Assembly (NCBI GenBank): GCA_022793565.1
Contig: JAAWDC010000092.1
Coordinates: 1-5,399 of the forward strand
Length of the DNA: 5,399 bases
Direction of reading: 5' to 3'
Source of the DNA: Bacilli bacterium
Lineage (GTDB): Bacteria > Bacillota_I > Bacilli_A > RF39 > UBA660
Shown here piece by piece: positions 1 to 5,399 of this stretch (the first letter of the stretch is position 1; every line of letters starts with the position of its first letter). Below the pieces are notes generated by a model. It made no database searches, had not been told where the DNA came from, and was given only the letters and a program-made list of their open reading frames with translations. The translations under genes and the position numbers were made by a program.

Positions 1-69
1 CAGAAAGAATTTAGGATATTTTTATGGTTCATTGTATTTTTTTCTAATTTTTTCCAATACTACTACTAG
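1..69 (+). CDS. Possible C-terminal tail of an upstream gene (partial)
   Basis: The frame beginning at base 1 is open for 22 codons and ends at TAG 67-69. It encodes a very hydrophobic, aromatic stretch (FLWFIVFFSNFF) ending in QYYY. If real, it is the end of a membrane protein gene, and its stop lies 9 bases before the next start, which is normal operon spacing. The stretch is short and T-rich DNA gives such peptides by chance. A second frame is also open from base 2 to about 97. The alternative is a plain upstream region with only weak promoter-like hexamers (32-37 and 56-61). Confidence 0.25.
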   Translation, partial: QKEFRIFLWFIVFFSNFFQYYY

Positions 70-75
70 GGTGAT
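69..75 (+). promoter_or_regulatory. Ribosome binding site for the SpoIID-like gene
   Basis: GGGTGAT matches the 3' part of the AAGGAGGTGAT consensus and lies just before ATG 79. An in-frame TAG at 67-69 rules out an N-terminal extension in this frame, so the start at 79 is well fixed. Confidence 0.6.
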
Positions 76-78
76 AAT

Positions 79-1182
79 ATGTTTTATAAATATATGACAG
101 TAGATAACCAAGGGAAAAAGATTCTTTATTTATATTTGAATAGTACTGAGGAATTTTCTCAGGATTTTTCTTATCAAGAAAAGCCTTCTCTTCCTCTATA
201 TCGTAGAGTTTATCAGTATATAAAAAATCAAAATATTCCTTTTGATGGGGATCAAGTTTGTATTGTAGTTAACGGAATCATTATCGACTCCTTTTCTTTA
301 AGTGATTACGATGGTCCAAATGATTCTCTAGTTGAGGTTTTAAGTGTAGATCATGGAGTCAGTCAGAAACTAATTGATTTGAATCACAGTACAGGAATTG
401 TAGAACGGTTAAAAGTAGATGAATACATTTTTGGAATTATTAGTAACGAAATGCCCTCTATTTTTAGCGAAGAGTCCTTGAAGGCACAGGCAGTTGTCGC
501 TCGAACTTACGCAGTTAAAAGGTTGAGTCGAAATCTACCAATCCGTGATTATTCTAAAGCATATATTTATCGTGATAAAAATTATTTAAAAGAAATTTGG
601 GGTTCTAAATACGACTCCTATACAAAAAAAATTAGGGAAGCAATTCGACAAACTAAAGATGAAGTTATCAAATTTGATGGTGACTATATTGATGCTTATT
701 ATCATCTTTCTAGTCATGGAAAGACAGAAGACTCCTCTAACGTCTTAAAATTAGCCTATCCTTACTTGAAGAGTGTTTCTAGCACTTTTGATATCGATAG
801 TAATAATGTTGGATACCGTATTGTTCCTAATGAGTATTTGAGTCAACTTCTCAATGTAGAAATTACTGAAGATACAGAAATCCAATTACTAATGAAAACA
901 ATTGGACATCGGGTTAAGTATATTCGATTCGGAGATAAGGTTTTTGACGGGTTACTTTTAGCTAGACGACTAGGATTAGATTCTAATGATTTTAGTGTTA
1001 GTATAGGAAAGAGAGCTACCACTTTTACCACCAGAGGACACGGGCATGGACTTGGTCTTAGTAAGTATGGAGCAGAAGGAATGGCAAAAGCGGGTTATAA
1101 CTATCGTCAAATATTAAATCATTACTATCCAAATACTTATATTGAAAAAGAAGAGAACTTTGGGAAAAATATTTCCGCTTAA
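79..1182 (+). CDS. SpoIID/LytB domain-containing protein without a visible export signal
   Basis: A 367-residue protein whose second half is a clear SpoIID/LytB (amidase enhancer) domain. Seen in order: the VDEYIFGIISNEMP segment with predicted catalytic Glu124, AQAVVARTYAVKRL (136-149), the WGSKYDSY region (174-181), HLSSHGKTE (209-217), YPYLKSV (227-233), and the C-terminal HGHGLGLSKYGAEGMAKAG block (321-339) followed by ILNHYYPN. In this family SpoIID is a lytic transglycosylase acting on denuded peptidoglycan during engulfment in sporulation. Relatives stimulate amidases. Residues 1-105 are not part of that domain and I do not recognise them. No signal peptide or membrane helix is visible at the N-terminus, unlike classical membrane-anchored SpoIID. 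The usual Cys/His zinc loop of some clostridial SpoIIDs is replaced by DYSKAYIY. The gene is convergent with htpG. The domain assignment is firm, but a sporulation role is not shown. Confidence 0.9.
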   Translation: MFYKYMTVDNQGKKILYLYLNSTEEFSQDFSYQEKPSLPLYRRVYQYIKNQNIPFDGDQVCIVVNGIIIDSFSLSDYDGPNDSLVEVLSVDHGVSQKLIDLNHSTGIVERLKVDEYIFGIISNEMPSIFSEESLKAQAVVARTYAVKRLSRNLPIRDYSKAYIYRDKNYLKEIWGSKYDSYTKKIREAIRQTKDEVIKFDGDYIDAYYHLSSHGKTEDSSNVLKLAYPYLKSVSSTFDIDSNNVGYRIVPNEYLSQLLNVEITEDTEIQLLMKTIGHRVKYIRFGDKVFDGLLLARRLGLDSNDFSVSIGKRATTFTTRGHGHGLGLSKYGAEGMAKAGYNYRQILNHYYPNTYIEKEENFGKNISA

Positions 1183-1194
1183 TCTCTTCTTTTT
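1145..1194. terminator. Bidirectional intrinsic terminator between convergent genes
   Basis: AAAAAGAAGAGA (1145-1156) and TCTCTTCTTTTT (1183-1194) are a perfect 12-bp inverted repeat around a 26-nt loop. The loop itself holds a smaller stem, GGAAA (1163-1167) with TTTCC (1172-1176). The T-run serves the plus strand and the A-run becomes a U-run for the minus strand, so one element can end both the SpoIID-like gene and htpG. The left arm lies within the last codons of the SpoIID-like gene. The long stem is AT-rich, so its efficiency is uncertain. Confidence 0.6.
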
Positions 1195-1234
1195 TGATTC
1201 TCTTTTTTAACTGATTTTCTTATACTTTTTGTCT

Positions 1235-3121
1235 TTATTTAGATAGAATATCACAAACTAGATTACTGATCTCGGTTGGATTTTCTATTGTAAGTCCTTC
1301 AATGAGTCTTGCTTGAGCATATAAAACACGTGTATAATTTTCAAAGCTTTCTTTATCTTTTTTGTATAACTTCTTTAACTTTTCAGCAATTGGGTGATGC
1401 GCATTAATTTCCATTGCTGCTTTTGCTTTGACTTTTTCATCGGTTGGCATCGCATTGATTACCTTTTCCATCTCTAATGAAATATTACCAGATGCCGTTA
1501 AACAAACAGGATGATTTTTTAGACGGTTGGTAAATCTTACTGCTTCTACTTCTTGCTCTAATACTTTCTGCATGCTTTCAAACATTTCTTTGCTTTTTTC
1601 ATTTTCTTTTTTTAATTCTTCTTTTTCTTCCTCTGTATCTAAATTTAAATCTCCAGTTGATACATTTACAAATTGTTTTCCATCATAATTCATTAACGCT
1701 TGAATTACAAATTCATCTACATAATCTGTTAAATAAAGAATTTCAAAATCTTTTTCTTTTACTTGTTCTACTTGTGGTAATAGATCAATTTTGGCAATCG
1801 TTTCTCCACATGCATAATAGATCTTATCTTGATTTTCCTTCATTCTAGAAACATATTCTTTGAATGTCGTTAGTTTGTTTTCTGTAGAGGAATGGAAAAG
1901 TACTAAATCTTGTAGTTTTTCTTTATCCATTCCAAAATTATTATAAATTCCAAATTTTAGTTGCATTCCAAATGCTGCAAAAAACTTTTCATATTTCTCG
2001 CGATCTTCTTCAAGCATAGATTCTAATTCATTTTTAATTTTTTTCTCTATGTTTTTGGCAATTAATTGAAGACGGCGATCTTGTTGAAGCATTTCACGAG
2101 AAATATTCAAGGATAAATCGTTACTATCTACTAAACCTTTTACAAAACTAAAGTAATCTGGTAATAGATCACTACATTTTTCCATGATCATAACACCACT
2201 CGTATATAAATTTAATCCTTTTTCATACTCTTTAGAGTAATAATCATAAGGTGCGTGTGACGGAATATAAAGTAAGGCATTGTAGCTTACTTGTCCTTCT
2301 ACAGAGGTATGAATCACCTGAAGTGGATCTTCATAATCCATATATTTTTCATGATAAAACTGATTGTATTCTTCTTCTTTGATCTCGCTTTTATTCTTTT
2401 TCCAAAGTGGAATCATACTATTGATTGTTTCAGTTTCTACATGGCTTTCATATTCATCTTTGCTTCCTTCTTTTAAGTGACGGTGTTCTACCTCCATTTG
2501 AATTGGATATCTAATATAATCTGAATATTTTCGGATAATTGATTGAATTCTGTAGTCTTCAAGAAATTCACTATAACTTTCCTCTTCATTATCCTCTTTT
2601 ATTTTTAAAATTATTTTTGTTCCTACACTGTCTTTTTCACATTCTTCAATACTATAACCATCGGCACCGGTCGAAACCCAACGATATGCTTTCTCTGAAT
2701 CGATTGATTTACTTTCTACTGTGACTTCATCACTTACCATAAATGCAGAATAAAATCCGACTCCAAATTGTCCAATAATATCTACTTCTTCTTTCTTATT
2801 TTCTTCTTGCGTTTTAAAAGCTAGTGATCCACTTTCAGCGATAGTTCCTAAATTATTTTCCAGTTCGCTATCACTCATACCACATCCATTATCTTCGATG
2901 ATTAATATTCTATTTTCTTTATCTAAGGATACTTCGATTTTTAAATCTTCTCTTTCTATCTTTACTTTTTTATCAGTTAAAGATCGATAATATAATTTGT
3001 CTATAGCATCACTGGCATTAGAAATTAATTCTCTTAAAAAAATTTCTTTATTTGAGTAAATTGAATGAATCATCATATCTAATAATTTTTTAGATTCTGC
3101 TTTAAATTGTTTCTTTTTCAC
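1235..3121 (-). CDS. htpG: Molecular chaperone HtpG (bacterial Hsp90)
   Basis: A full-length 628-residue Hsp90 (E. coli HtpG is about 624). It is a homodimeric cytosolic ATPase that remodels and protects client proteins under stress. GHKL ATPase motifs are intact: [12 protein letters not shown] (28-39, with catalytic Glu31 and Asn35), DNGCGM (77-82), GTIAESG (92-98) and GQFGVGFYS (117-125). The middle domain carries NISREMLQQ (339-347), whose Arg342 corresponds to the arginine that contacts ATP. The C-terminal dimerisation domain has [13 protein letters not shown] (529-541). There is no MEEVD tail, as expected in bacteria. The start is GTG, chosen because it lies 6 bases from AGAGGG and gives the normal N-terminus ahead of [16 protein letters not shown]. 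The gene has its own promoter overlapped by a CIRCE operator. The only oddity is Cys80 where many homologues have Ile or Val. Confidence 0.98.
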   Translation of the reverse strand: MKKKQFKAESKKLLDMMIHSIYSNKEIFLRELISNASDAIDKLYYRSLTDKKVKIEREDLKIEVSLDKENRILIIEDNGCGMSDSELENNLGTIAESGSLAFKTQEENKKEEVDIIGQFGVGFYSAFMVSDEVTVESKSIDSEKAYRWVSTGADGYSIEECEKDSVGTKIILKIKEDNEEESYSEFLEDYRIQSIIRKYSDYIRYPIQMEVEHRHLKEGSKDEYESHVETETINSMIPLWKKNKSEIKEEEYNQFYHEKYMDYEDPLQVIHTSVEGQVSYNALLYIPSHAPYDYYSKEYEKGLNLYTSGVMIMEKCSDLLPDYFSFVKGLVDSNDLSLNISREMLQQDRRLQLIAKNIEKKIKNELESMLEEDREKYEKFFAAFGMQLKFGIYNNFGMDKEKLQDLVLFHSSTENKLTTFKEYVSRMKENQDKIYYACGETIAKIDLLPQVEQVKEKDFEILYLTDYVDEFVIQALMNYDGKQFVNVSTGDLNLDTEEEKEELKKENEKSKEMFESMQKVLEQEVEAVRFTNRLKNHPVCLTASGNISLEMEKVINAMPTDEKVKAKAAMEINAHHPIAEKLKKLYKKDKESFENYTRVLYAQARLIEGLTIENPTEISNLVCDILSK

Positions 3122-3127
3122 AATATT

Positions 3128-3133
3128 CCCTCT
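3128..3133 (-). promoter_or_regulatory. htpG ribosome binding site (GTG start)
   Basis: On the minus strand AGAGGG is followed by six bases and then GTG at 3121-3119. This supports the GTG as the true start. The next in-frame ATGs (residues 16-17) fall inside the conserved N-terminal helix. Confidence 0.7.
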
Positions 3134-3191
3134 TTCTTTATTCTAGGATTTTAGTACTATTTTTTCACTATCTTCCCTACTTGTAATGATT

Positions 3192-3220
3192 ATCTTACTA
3201 CTCGGTTTGGCAATTGTCAA
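3192..3220 (-). promoter_or_regulatory. Sigma-A-type promoter of htpG
   Basis: The minus strand carries a perfect -35 TTGACA (3220-3215), a 17-bp spacer and a -10 TAAGAT (3197-3192, 4 of 6 consensus). Transcription would begin near 3185, giving a leader of about 63 nt before the GTG. The -35 lies within the CIRCE element, the arrangement expected for repression by HrcA. A shifted -10 (GATAAT, spacer 20) is less likely. Confidence 0.7.
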
Positions 3221-3233
3221 GAAAGAGTGCTAA
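3207..3233. promoter_or_regulatory. CIRCE operator (HrcA binding site) upstream of htpG
   Basis: The CIRCE consensus is TTAGCACTC-N9-GAGTGCTAA. Here the right half GAGTGCTAA (3225-3233) is a perfect match. The left half TTGGCAATT (3207-3215) matches 6 of 9, with exactly nine bases between them. On the htpG strand the perfect half comes first. The element covers the -35 hexamer. CIRCE binds the heat-inducible repressor HrcA, so htpG here is predicted to be derepressed by heat or unfolded protein through GroE titration, as known for groESL and dnaK operons. Confidence 0.8.
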
Positions 3234-3253
3234 TGTTTTAGGAAAAATTAGTG

Positions 3254-3268
3254 AGTATCTCTAATACT
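3254..3268 (-). terminator. Weak possible terminator after the short ORF
   Basis: AGTAT (3254-3258) and ATACT (3264-3268) form a 5-bp stem with a 5-nt loop, followed on the minus strand by ACTAATTTTTCC. It sits directly after the stop of the short ORF and before the CIRCE/promoter of htpG, which is where a terminator would be useful. The stem is short and AT-rich, so this is a weak call. Confidence 0.25.
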
Positions 3269-3269
3269 T

Positions 3270-3449
3270 TTAATAGCGATAGATATTCATTCTTTTTTTA
3301 TTATAGGTAGTTTCATAATATTCTTTTACTTCTTCTAATGAGAGTTCATTTTTTATTATTTTAGCTTCTTTTGATAGTAACTGAATTGGTATAAAACTTG
3401 TGATTGTAAGCATAGTTACAAAATATATAATTGCAAATTTTTTATTTAT
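3270..3449 (-). CDS. Unrecognised short ORF, hydrophobic N-terminus, start codon unclear
   Basis: The minus strand encodes a peptide with a signal-peptide-like or membrane-anchor N-terminus: NKKFAIIYFVTMLTITSFIP, then QLLSKEAK, then a charged, helix-prone ELSLEEVKEYYETTYNKKR, ending NIYRY before TAA (3270-3272). The composition (positive start, hydrophobic core, charged tail) is what a real small exported or membrane peptide would show. A ribosome-site-like AAAGGG (3464-3459) is well placed for a start at 3449, but the codon there is ATA, and only ATT (3455) or an internal ATG (3413, 47 residues, no ribosome site) are alternatives. Either the start mutated from ATG to ATA and this is a recent remnant, or a rare start is used. 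The frame is closed upstream by TAA at 3471-3473. Function is unknown. Confidence 0.35.
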   Translation of the reverse strand: MNKKFAIIYFVTMLTITSFIPIQLLSKEAKIIKNELSLEEVKEYYETTYNKKRMNIYRY

Positions 3450-3471
3450 ATAAATTATCCCTTTAAAATGT

Positions 3472-3524
3472 TAGAAGTTCTCTAATCTTAAGATAAAAAT
3501 ACTATGAATTAGATAAAACTTCTA
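3472..3524. repeat. 53-nt imperfect inverted repeat upstream of the short ORF
   Basis: TAGAAGTT plus TCTAAT (3472-3479, 3481-3486) pair with ATTAGA plus AACTTCTA (3508-3513, 3517-3524). Fourteen base pairs form, with a small internal loop (1 against 3 nt) and a 21-nt terminal loop. No T-run follows on either strand, so it is not a typical terminator. On the minus strand it lies 8 nt before the AAAGGG of the short ORF, where it could be a leader structure. It could also be the remnant of a small repeat element. Confidence 0.45.
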
Positions 3525-3528
3525 TCAA
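3499..3528 (-). promoter_or_regulatory. Weak candidate promoter for the short ORF
   Basis: On the minus strand TTGATA (3528-3523, 5 of 6) is followed after 18 bases by TAGTAT (3504-3499, 4 of 6). It overlaps the inverted repeat. Such pairs are common by chance in DNA this AT-rich. Confidence 0.2.
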
Positions 3529-3561
3529 TTCATAAAAATATATTTGGGGTATTAAAAAAGA

Positions 3562-3599
3562 AAAAGATACCTATCAAACATATAATTTAGGTATCTTTT
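3562..3599 (-). terminator. Strong intrinsic terminator downstream of the 80-codon ORF
   Basis: AAAAGATACCTA (3562-3573) and TAGGTATCTTTT (3588-3599) form a perfect 12-bp stem with a 14-nt loop. Reading the minus strand, the stem is followed by TCTTTTTTAATACC, a good U-tract. A-rich and T-rich ends make it usable in both directions, but the leftward direction looks better. The stop codon and last codons of the 80-codon ORF are inside the stem, which suggests a real leftward transcript ended here. Confidence 0.7.
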
Positions 3600-3829
3600 A
3601 TAATCATTCTAATATAATGTCGATTATCGGGAAATAGCAAATCTCTCCTTACATTATTACCTATTCTAATCTCTAGAAAGACTGAAAGAGGAGTTAATAT
3701 TACTTGCCTAAACAGTGTGTGACTACGATTATTAGAGGCATTGACAGTACCAATTTCAGCATATAATCCACCAATATAATCTGGATAAATGATATCTTCA
3801 CTTCTTGTCTTTGGGAAATATGAATCCAC
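3587..3829 (-). CDS. Unrecognised 80-codon ORF, possibly a decayed gene
   Basis: The frame starts at GTG 3829 (AGGA seven bases upstream) and stops at TAA 3587-3589. It encodes MDSYFPKTRSEDIIYPDY, then IGGLYAEIGTVNASNN, and ends in the basic segment NNVRRDLLFPDNRHYIR followed by MIIKDT. There is no signal peptide, membrane helix or motif I can name. Its stop lies within a strong intrinsic terminator, as at the end of a genuine gene. Upstream in the same frame, 17 sense codons (FYQVPPFSIYSIHGHI) lie between TGA 3896-3898 and TAA 3842-3844, so the reading sense may continue through a stop. That fits a pseudogene of a longer protein. It may equally be a genuine small gene or a chance ORF. The upstream neighbour is the heptad-repeat gene, 124 bases away. 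Confidence 0.35.
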   Translation of the reverse strand: MDSYFPKTRSEDIIYPDYIGGLYAEIGTVNASNNRSHTLFRQVILTPLSVFLEIRIGNNVRRDLLFPDNRHYIRMIIKDT

Positions 3830-3953
3830 TTTTTCATCCTGTTATATATGACCGTGGATTGAGTATATAGAAAATGGAGGTACTTGGTAGAAATTTCATA
3901 AAAGCCTTAGAAGTAGGTAATTCCTATAAATACTTAATAATACCTATGGCATT

Positions 3954-5399
3954 TTATTTAAATAAGTTTTTAACTCGGTCTACAACTGATTCTTTTTTCT
4001 TCTCTTTTTCAGCCTTTTTTTCTTCTTTAGGAGCTTTGACGGAATCTACTACTAATACAAATTTTGTATTTCCTTCTGTATCATCATTTTTTGAATCAAA
4101 AGTTTGATATTCGTTACTTAATTTTTCTAACTCTTCTACTTTATTAGATATGTGTTTTACATTGGATGCAATTCCAGTTAGTTTTTGAATTCCTTCTCTA
4201 TTGAAAGTTTCAATACCAGTATTCAAAGTAGTCATACCCTTTTTTAATGTTTGTGTACCAGTAGATAATTCATTCATCTTACTACTTAATAAATTAACTC
4301 CTTCTTTTAAGGCGTCTACTCCACTTACTAACTCTGTGGTTCCTTGTTTTAATTGTTGAAGGCCTGGTAAAGCACCTGCTAATTCACTGGACATATTTAA
4401 TGTATCTAGGGATGATTGTAATGCTTTTTTATTTAAATTTAATAGTCCTATTAATTGTTGATAGGTGGCGTAACTATTTTCATAATTATATTTTACTTGA
4501 TATAGTGTCATCTTATCAGGAGATGGGGATGCTAAAATTTGGTCATAAGTTAATGTACTAAGATTGTATGTTGTATAAGCTTCACTTAACTGCGTACTTA
4601 ACCCATTTAAAGTTGTAATTGTAGAATCTGTACTGGCAATTAGCTGAGTTAACTGACTTACCTTTTGTTGATTTGTGGCGTTATCTAACACACTTTCTGG
4701 AATCTTATTCAACAGTAGAGAAATGGCTTGATCAATTTGAATGGCTCCACTTTGAAGTGCTCCTAATTTTTCATTTACTACATTTAAGTTAGAGGCAATT
4801 TGTTCGCTACCATCACTCACAGTGTTTAATCCATCTAATACTGTTTTAGATCCCTTCTGGATTTGATTCATAGAACTCTGTAGAGCTTCTACACTTCCAT
4901 ATATAGAGTCTAATTTATCAAAAATTTTTAAGTCACTATTGTCGATTATTTTTGGAGTGATCACAGAATAAATACTCGAAAGTTCAAATTTTTCAGTATT
5001 ATAAGTAACTGTTACCGTATCTAATCCATTTAGTTCCTCAATTGCGAGACTTTCATAAAGGCCTGGGGTAGATAATCCTACCACTATATATCCGTTTCCA
5101 TTGTCTAAGACTTTTCCATTTGTCACTTCGATATCCCTATTATTCTCATTTGAAATCATTGTTGCAGTCATAACGACAAACGGAGTATATAATGTATTTC
5201 CATTTACAACATGTTTTTCTTTATTTTGATACTTAATTTGAATCTCAACTTTTCCTTTTTTTCCAATTAGATCTTCTAACTTAATATCCTCTCCGTCTAA
5301 TTTATAAGAAATTTTCTCTTCGACAGGTGTTTCTTTACTAGTTGTTCCTTGATAGAAAATATCTTTTCCTTTACTATCCCAAGTTAATCTGTTTTTATC
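3954..5399 (-). CDS. X-X-X-Leu-X-X-Gly heptad-repeat protein (5' end outside window)
   Basis: The frame stays open from the window edge to TAA 3954-3956, giving 481 residues. The ATG at 5171 is internal, since 76 further codons upstream (WDSKGKDIFYQGTT and on) read as good protein. Visible residues 1-150 look beta-rich (ISYKLDGEDI, KVEIQIKYQN, GYIVVGLSTPGLYESL). Then come two blocks of L-x-x-G heptads, about residues 180-218 and 347-396, separated by a helical Gln/Ser/Thr/Leu-rich stretch. After a short helix (KVEELEKLSNEY) the chain ends in KFVLVVDSVK and a highly charged Lys/Glu tail closing with VVDRVKNLFK. The heptads match the xxxLxxG repeat (TIGR03057 type) known from YhgE/Pip-like and other Firmicutes surface proteins, which form long rigid helical rods. 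No membrane helix is in the visible part. A signal peptide would be upstream. The molecular role is unknown; an envelope or export-linked structural part is inferred. Confidence 0.85.
   Translation of the reverse strand, partial: DKNRLTWDSKGKDIFYQGTTSKETPVEEKISYKLDGEDIKLEDLIGKKGKVEIQIKYQNKEKHVVNGNTLYTPFVVMTATMISNENNRDIEVTNGKVLDNGNGYIVVGLSTPGLYESLAIEELNGLDTVTVTYNTEKFELSSIYSVITPKIIDNSDLKIFDKLDSIYGSVEALQSSMNQIQKGSKTVLDGLNTVSDGSEQIASNLNVVNEKLGALQSGAIQIDQAISLLLNKIPESVLDNATNQQKVSQLTQLIASTDSTITTLNGLSTQLSEAYTTYNLSTLTYDQILASPSPDKMTLYQVKYNYENSYATYQQLIGLLNLNKKALQSSLDTLNMSSELAGALPGLQQLKQGTTELVSGVDALKEGVNLLSSKMNELSTGTQTLKKGMTTLNTGIETFNREGIQKLTGIASNVKHISNKVEELEKLSNEYQTFDSKNDDTEGNTKFVLVVDSVKAPKEEKKAEKEKKKESVVDRVKNLFK
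4212..4361 (-). repeat. Second block of L-x-x-G protein heptads
   Basis: In the heptad-repeat protein, glycines at visible residues 353, 360, 367, 381, 388 and 395 are each seven apart or a multiple of seven, with Leu three before each (QLKQG, ELVSG, ALKEG, ELSTG, TLKKG, TLNTG). One unit at 374 has Lys in place of Gly. The DNA itself is diverged, so this is a protein-level repeat. Confidence 0.8.
4746..4862 (-). repeat. First block of L-x-x-G-type protein heptads, degenerate
   Basis: Glycines at visible residues 183, 190, 197 and 218 keep a seven-residue register (IQKG, VLDG, VSDG, LQSG). The two units between 197 and 218 have Asn and Lys at the Gly position. The Leu position is also looser than in the second block. 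Confidence 0.6.

Noticed and set aside
843..1031. 62-codon minus-strand frame inside the SpoIID-like gene
   Set aside because: It lies antisense to a well-conserved domain, has no ribosome site and gives a low-complexity Ser/Ile/Leu peptide. It is a shadow of the real gene.
1657..2724. Three plus-strand frames of 61-63 codons within htpG
   Set aside because: They are antisense to conserved HtpG coding sequence and give Phe/Leu/Ile/His-rich peptides, as expected from the complement of Lys/Glu-rich codons.
3741..3767. TTGACA and TATAAT on the plus strand, antisense to the 80-codon ORF
   Set aside because: Both hexamers are perfect, but the spacer is 15 bp, too short for good sigma-A activity, and no gene or clear RNA follows on that strand. 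It would be worth revisiting only if antisense transcription is seen.
3914..3946. TAGGTA / TACCTA inverted repeat just after the heptad-repeat gene, as a terminator
   Set aside because: The stem is six pairs plus three across a bulge, the loop is long and no U-run follows on the minus strand. It is too weak to call.
3122..3953. tRNA, CRISPR array, riboswitch or insertion sequence in the long gap
   Set aside because: No cloverleaf, no evenly spaced direct repeats, no transposase fragment and no known riboswitch core were visible by eye. The inverted repeats seen are described as terminators, the CIRCE element or the 53-nt hairpin.
3874..4107. Plus-strand frame starting ATG with GGAGG nearby, running into the end of the heptad-repeat gene
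   Set aside because: Most of it is the complement of the Lys/Glu-rich tail, giving a Ser/Phe-rich peptide. The GGAGG at 3876-3880 lies after the ATG, not before it.
5169..5171. ATG at 5171 as the start of the heptad-repeat gene
   Set aside because: The frame continues upstream to the window edge with convincing beta-strand protein sequence and no stop, so this Met is internal.

Overview
The window is AT-rich DNA using the standard genetic code. It most likely comes from a low-GC Firmicutes or Bacillota chromosome, in the range of an Erysipelotrichia/Bacilli-type or clostridial gut bacterium. The evidence is a SpoIID/LytB-domain protein, Shine-Dalgarno sites (GGGTGAT, AGAGGG), an HrcA-type CIRCE operator and a protein with X-X-X-Leu-X-X-Gly heptads. 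The species cannot be named from this sequence.

Layout: (1) Positions 1-69 may be the tail of an upstream plus-strand gene. (2) 79-1182, plus strand: a SpoIID/LytB-domain protein with an unusual N-terminal region and no visible export signal. (3) 1145-1194: a perfect 12-bp inverted repeat with A- and T-rich flanks, a likely bidirectional terminator between two convergent genes. (4) 1235-3121, minus strand: a complete htpG (bacterial Hsp90) with a GTG start. (5) 3192-3233: a sigma-A-type promoter overlapped by a CIRCE element, so htpG is predicted to be repressed by HrcA. (6) 3234-3953: a weakly coding stretch. It holds a short ORF for a hydrophobic N-terminal peptide whose start codon is unclear, a 53-nt imperfect hairpin just upstream of that ORF, a strong intrinsic terminator at 3562-3599, and an 80-codon ORF ending inside that terminator that looks like a small or decaying gene. 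(7) 3954 to the window end, minus strand: the C-terminal 481 residues of a long protein with a beta-rich N-terminal part, two blocks of L-x-x-G heptads and a basic tail. Its start lies beyond 5399.

From 1235 to 5399 every gene or gene-like ORF is on the minus strand, but terminators and a dedicated htpG promoter separate them, so this is not one operon. No functional link among the three main genes can be shown. Two concern the envelope or extracytoplasmic space by family, and one is a cytosolic chaperone. The best leads are the CIRCE control of htpG, the apparently unexported SpoIID-like protein, and the unannotated material at 3234-3953. I found no clear evidence of a wholly new system.
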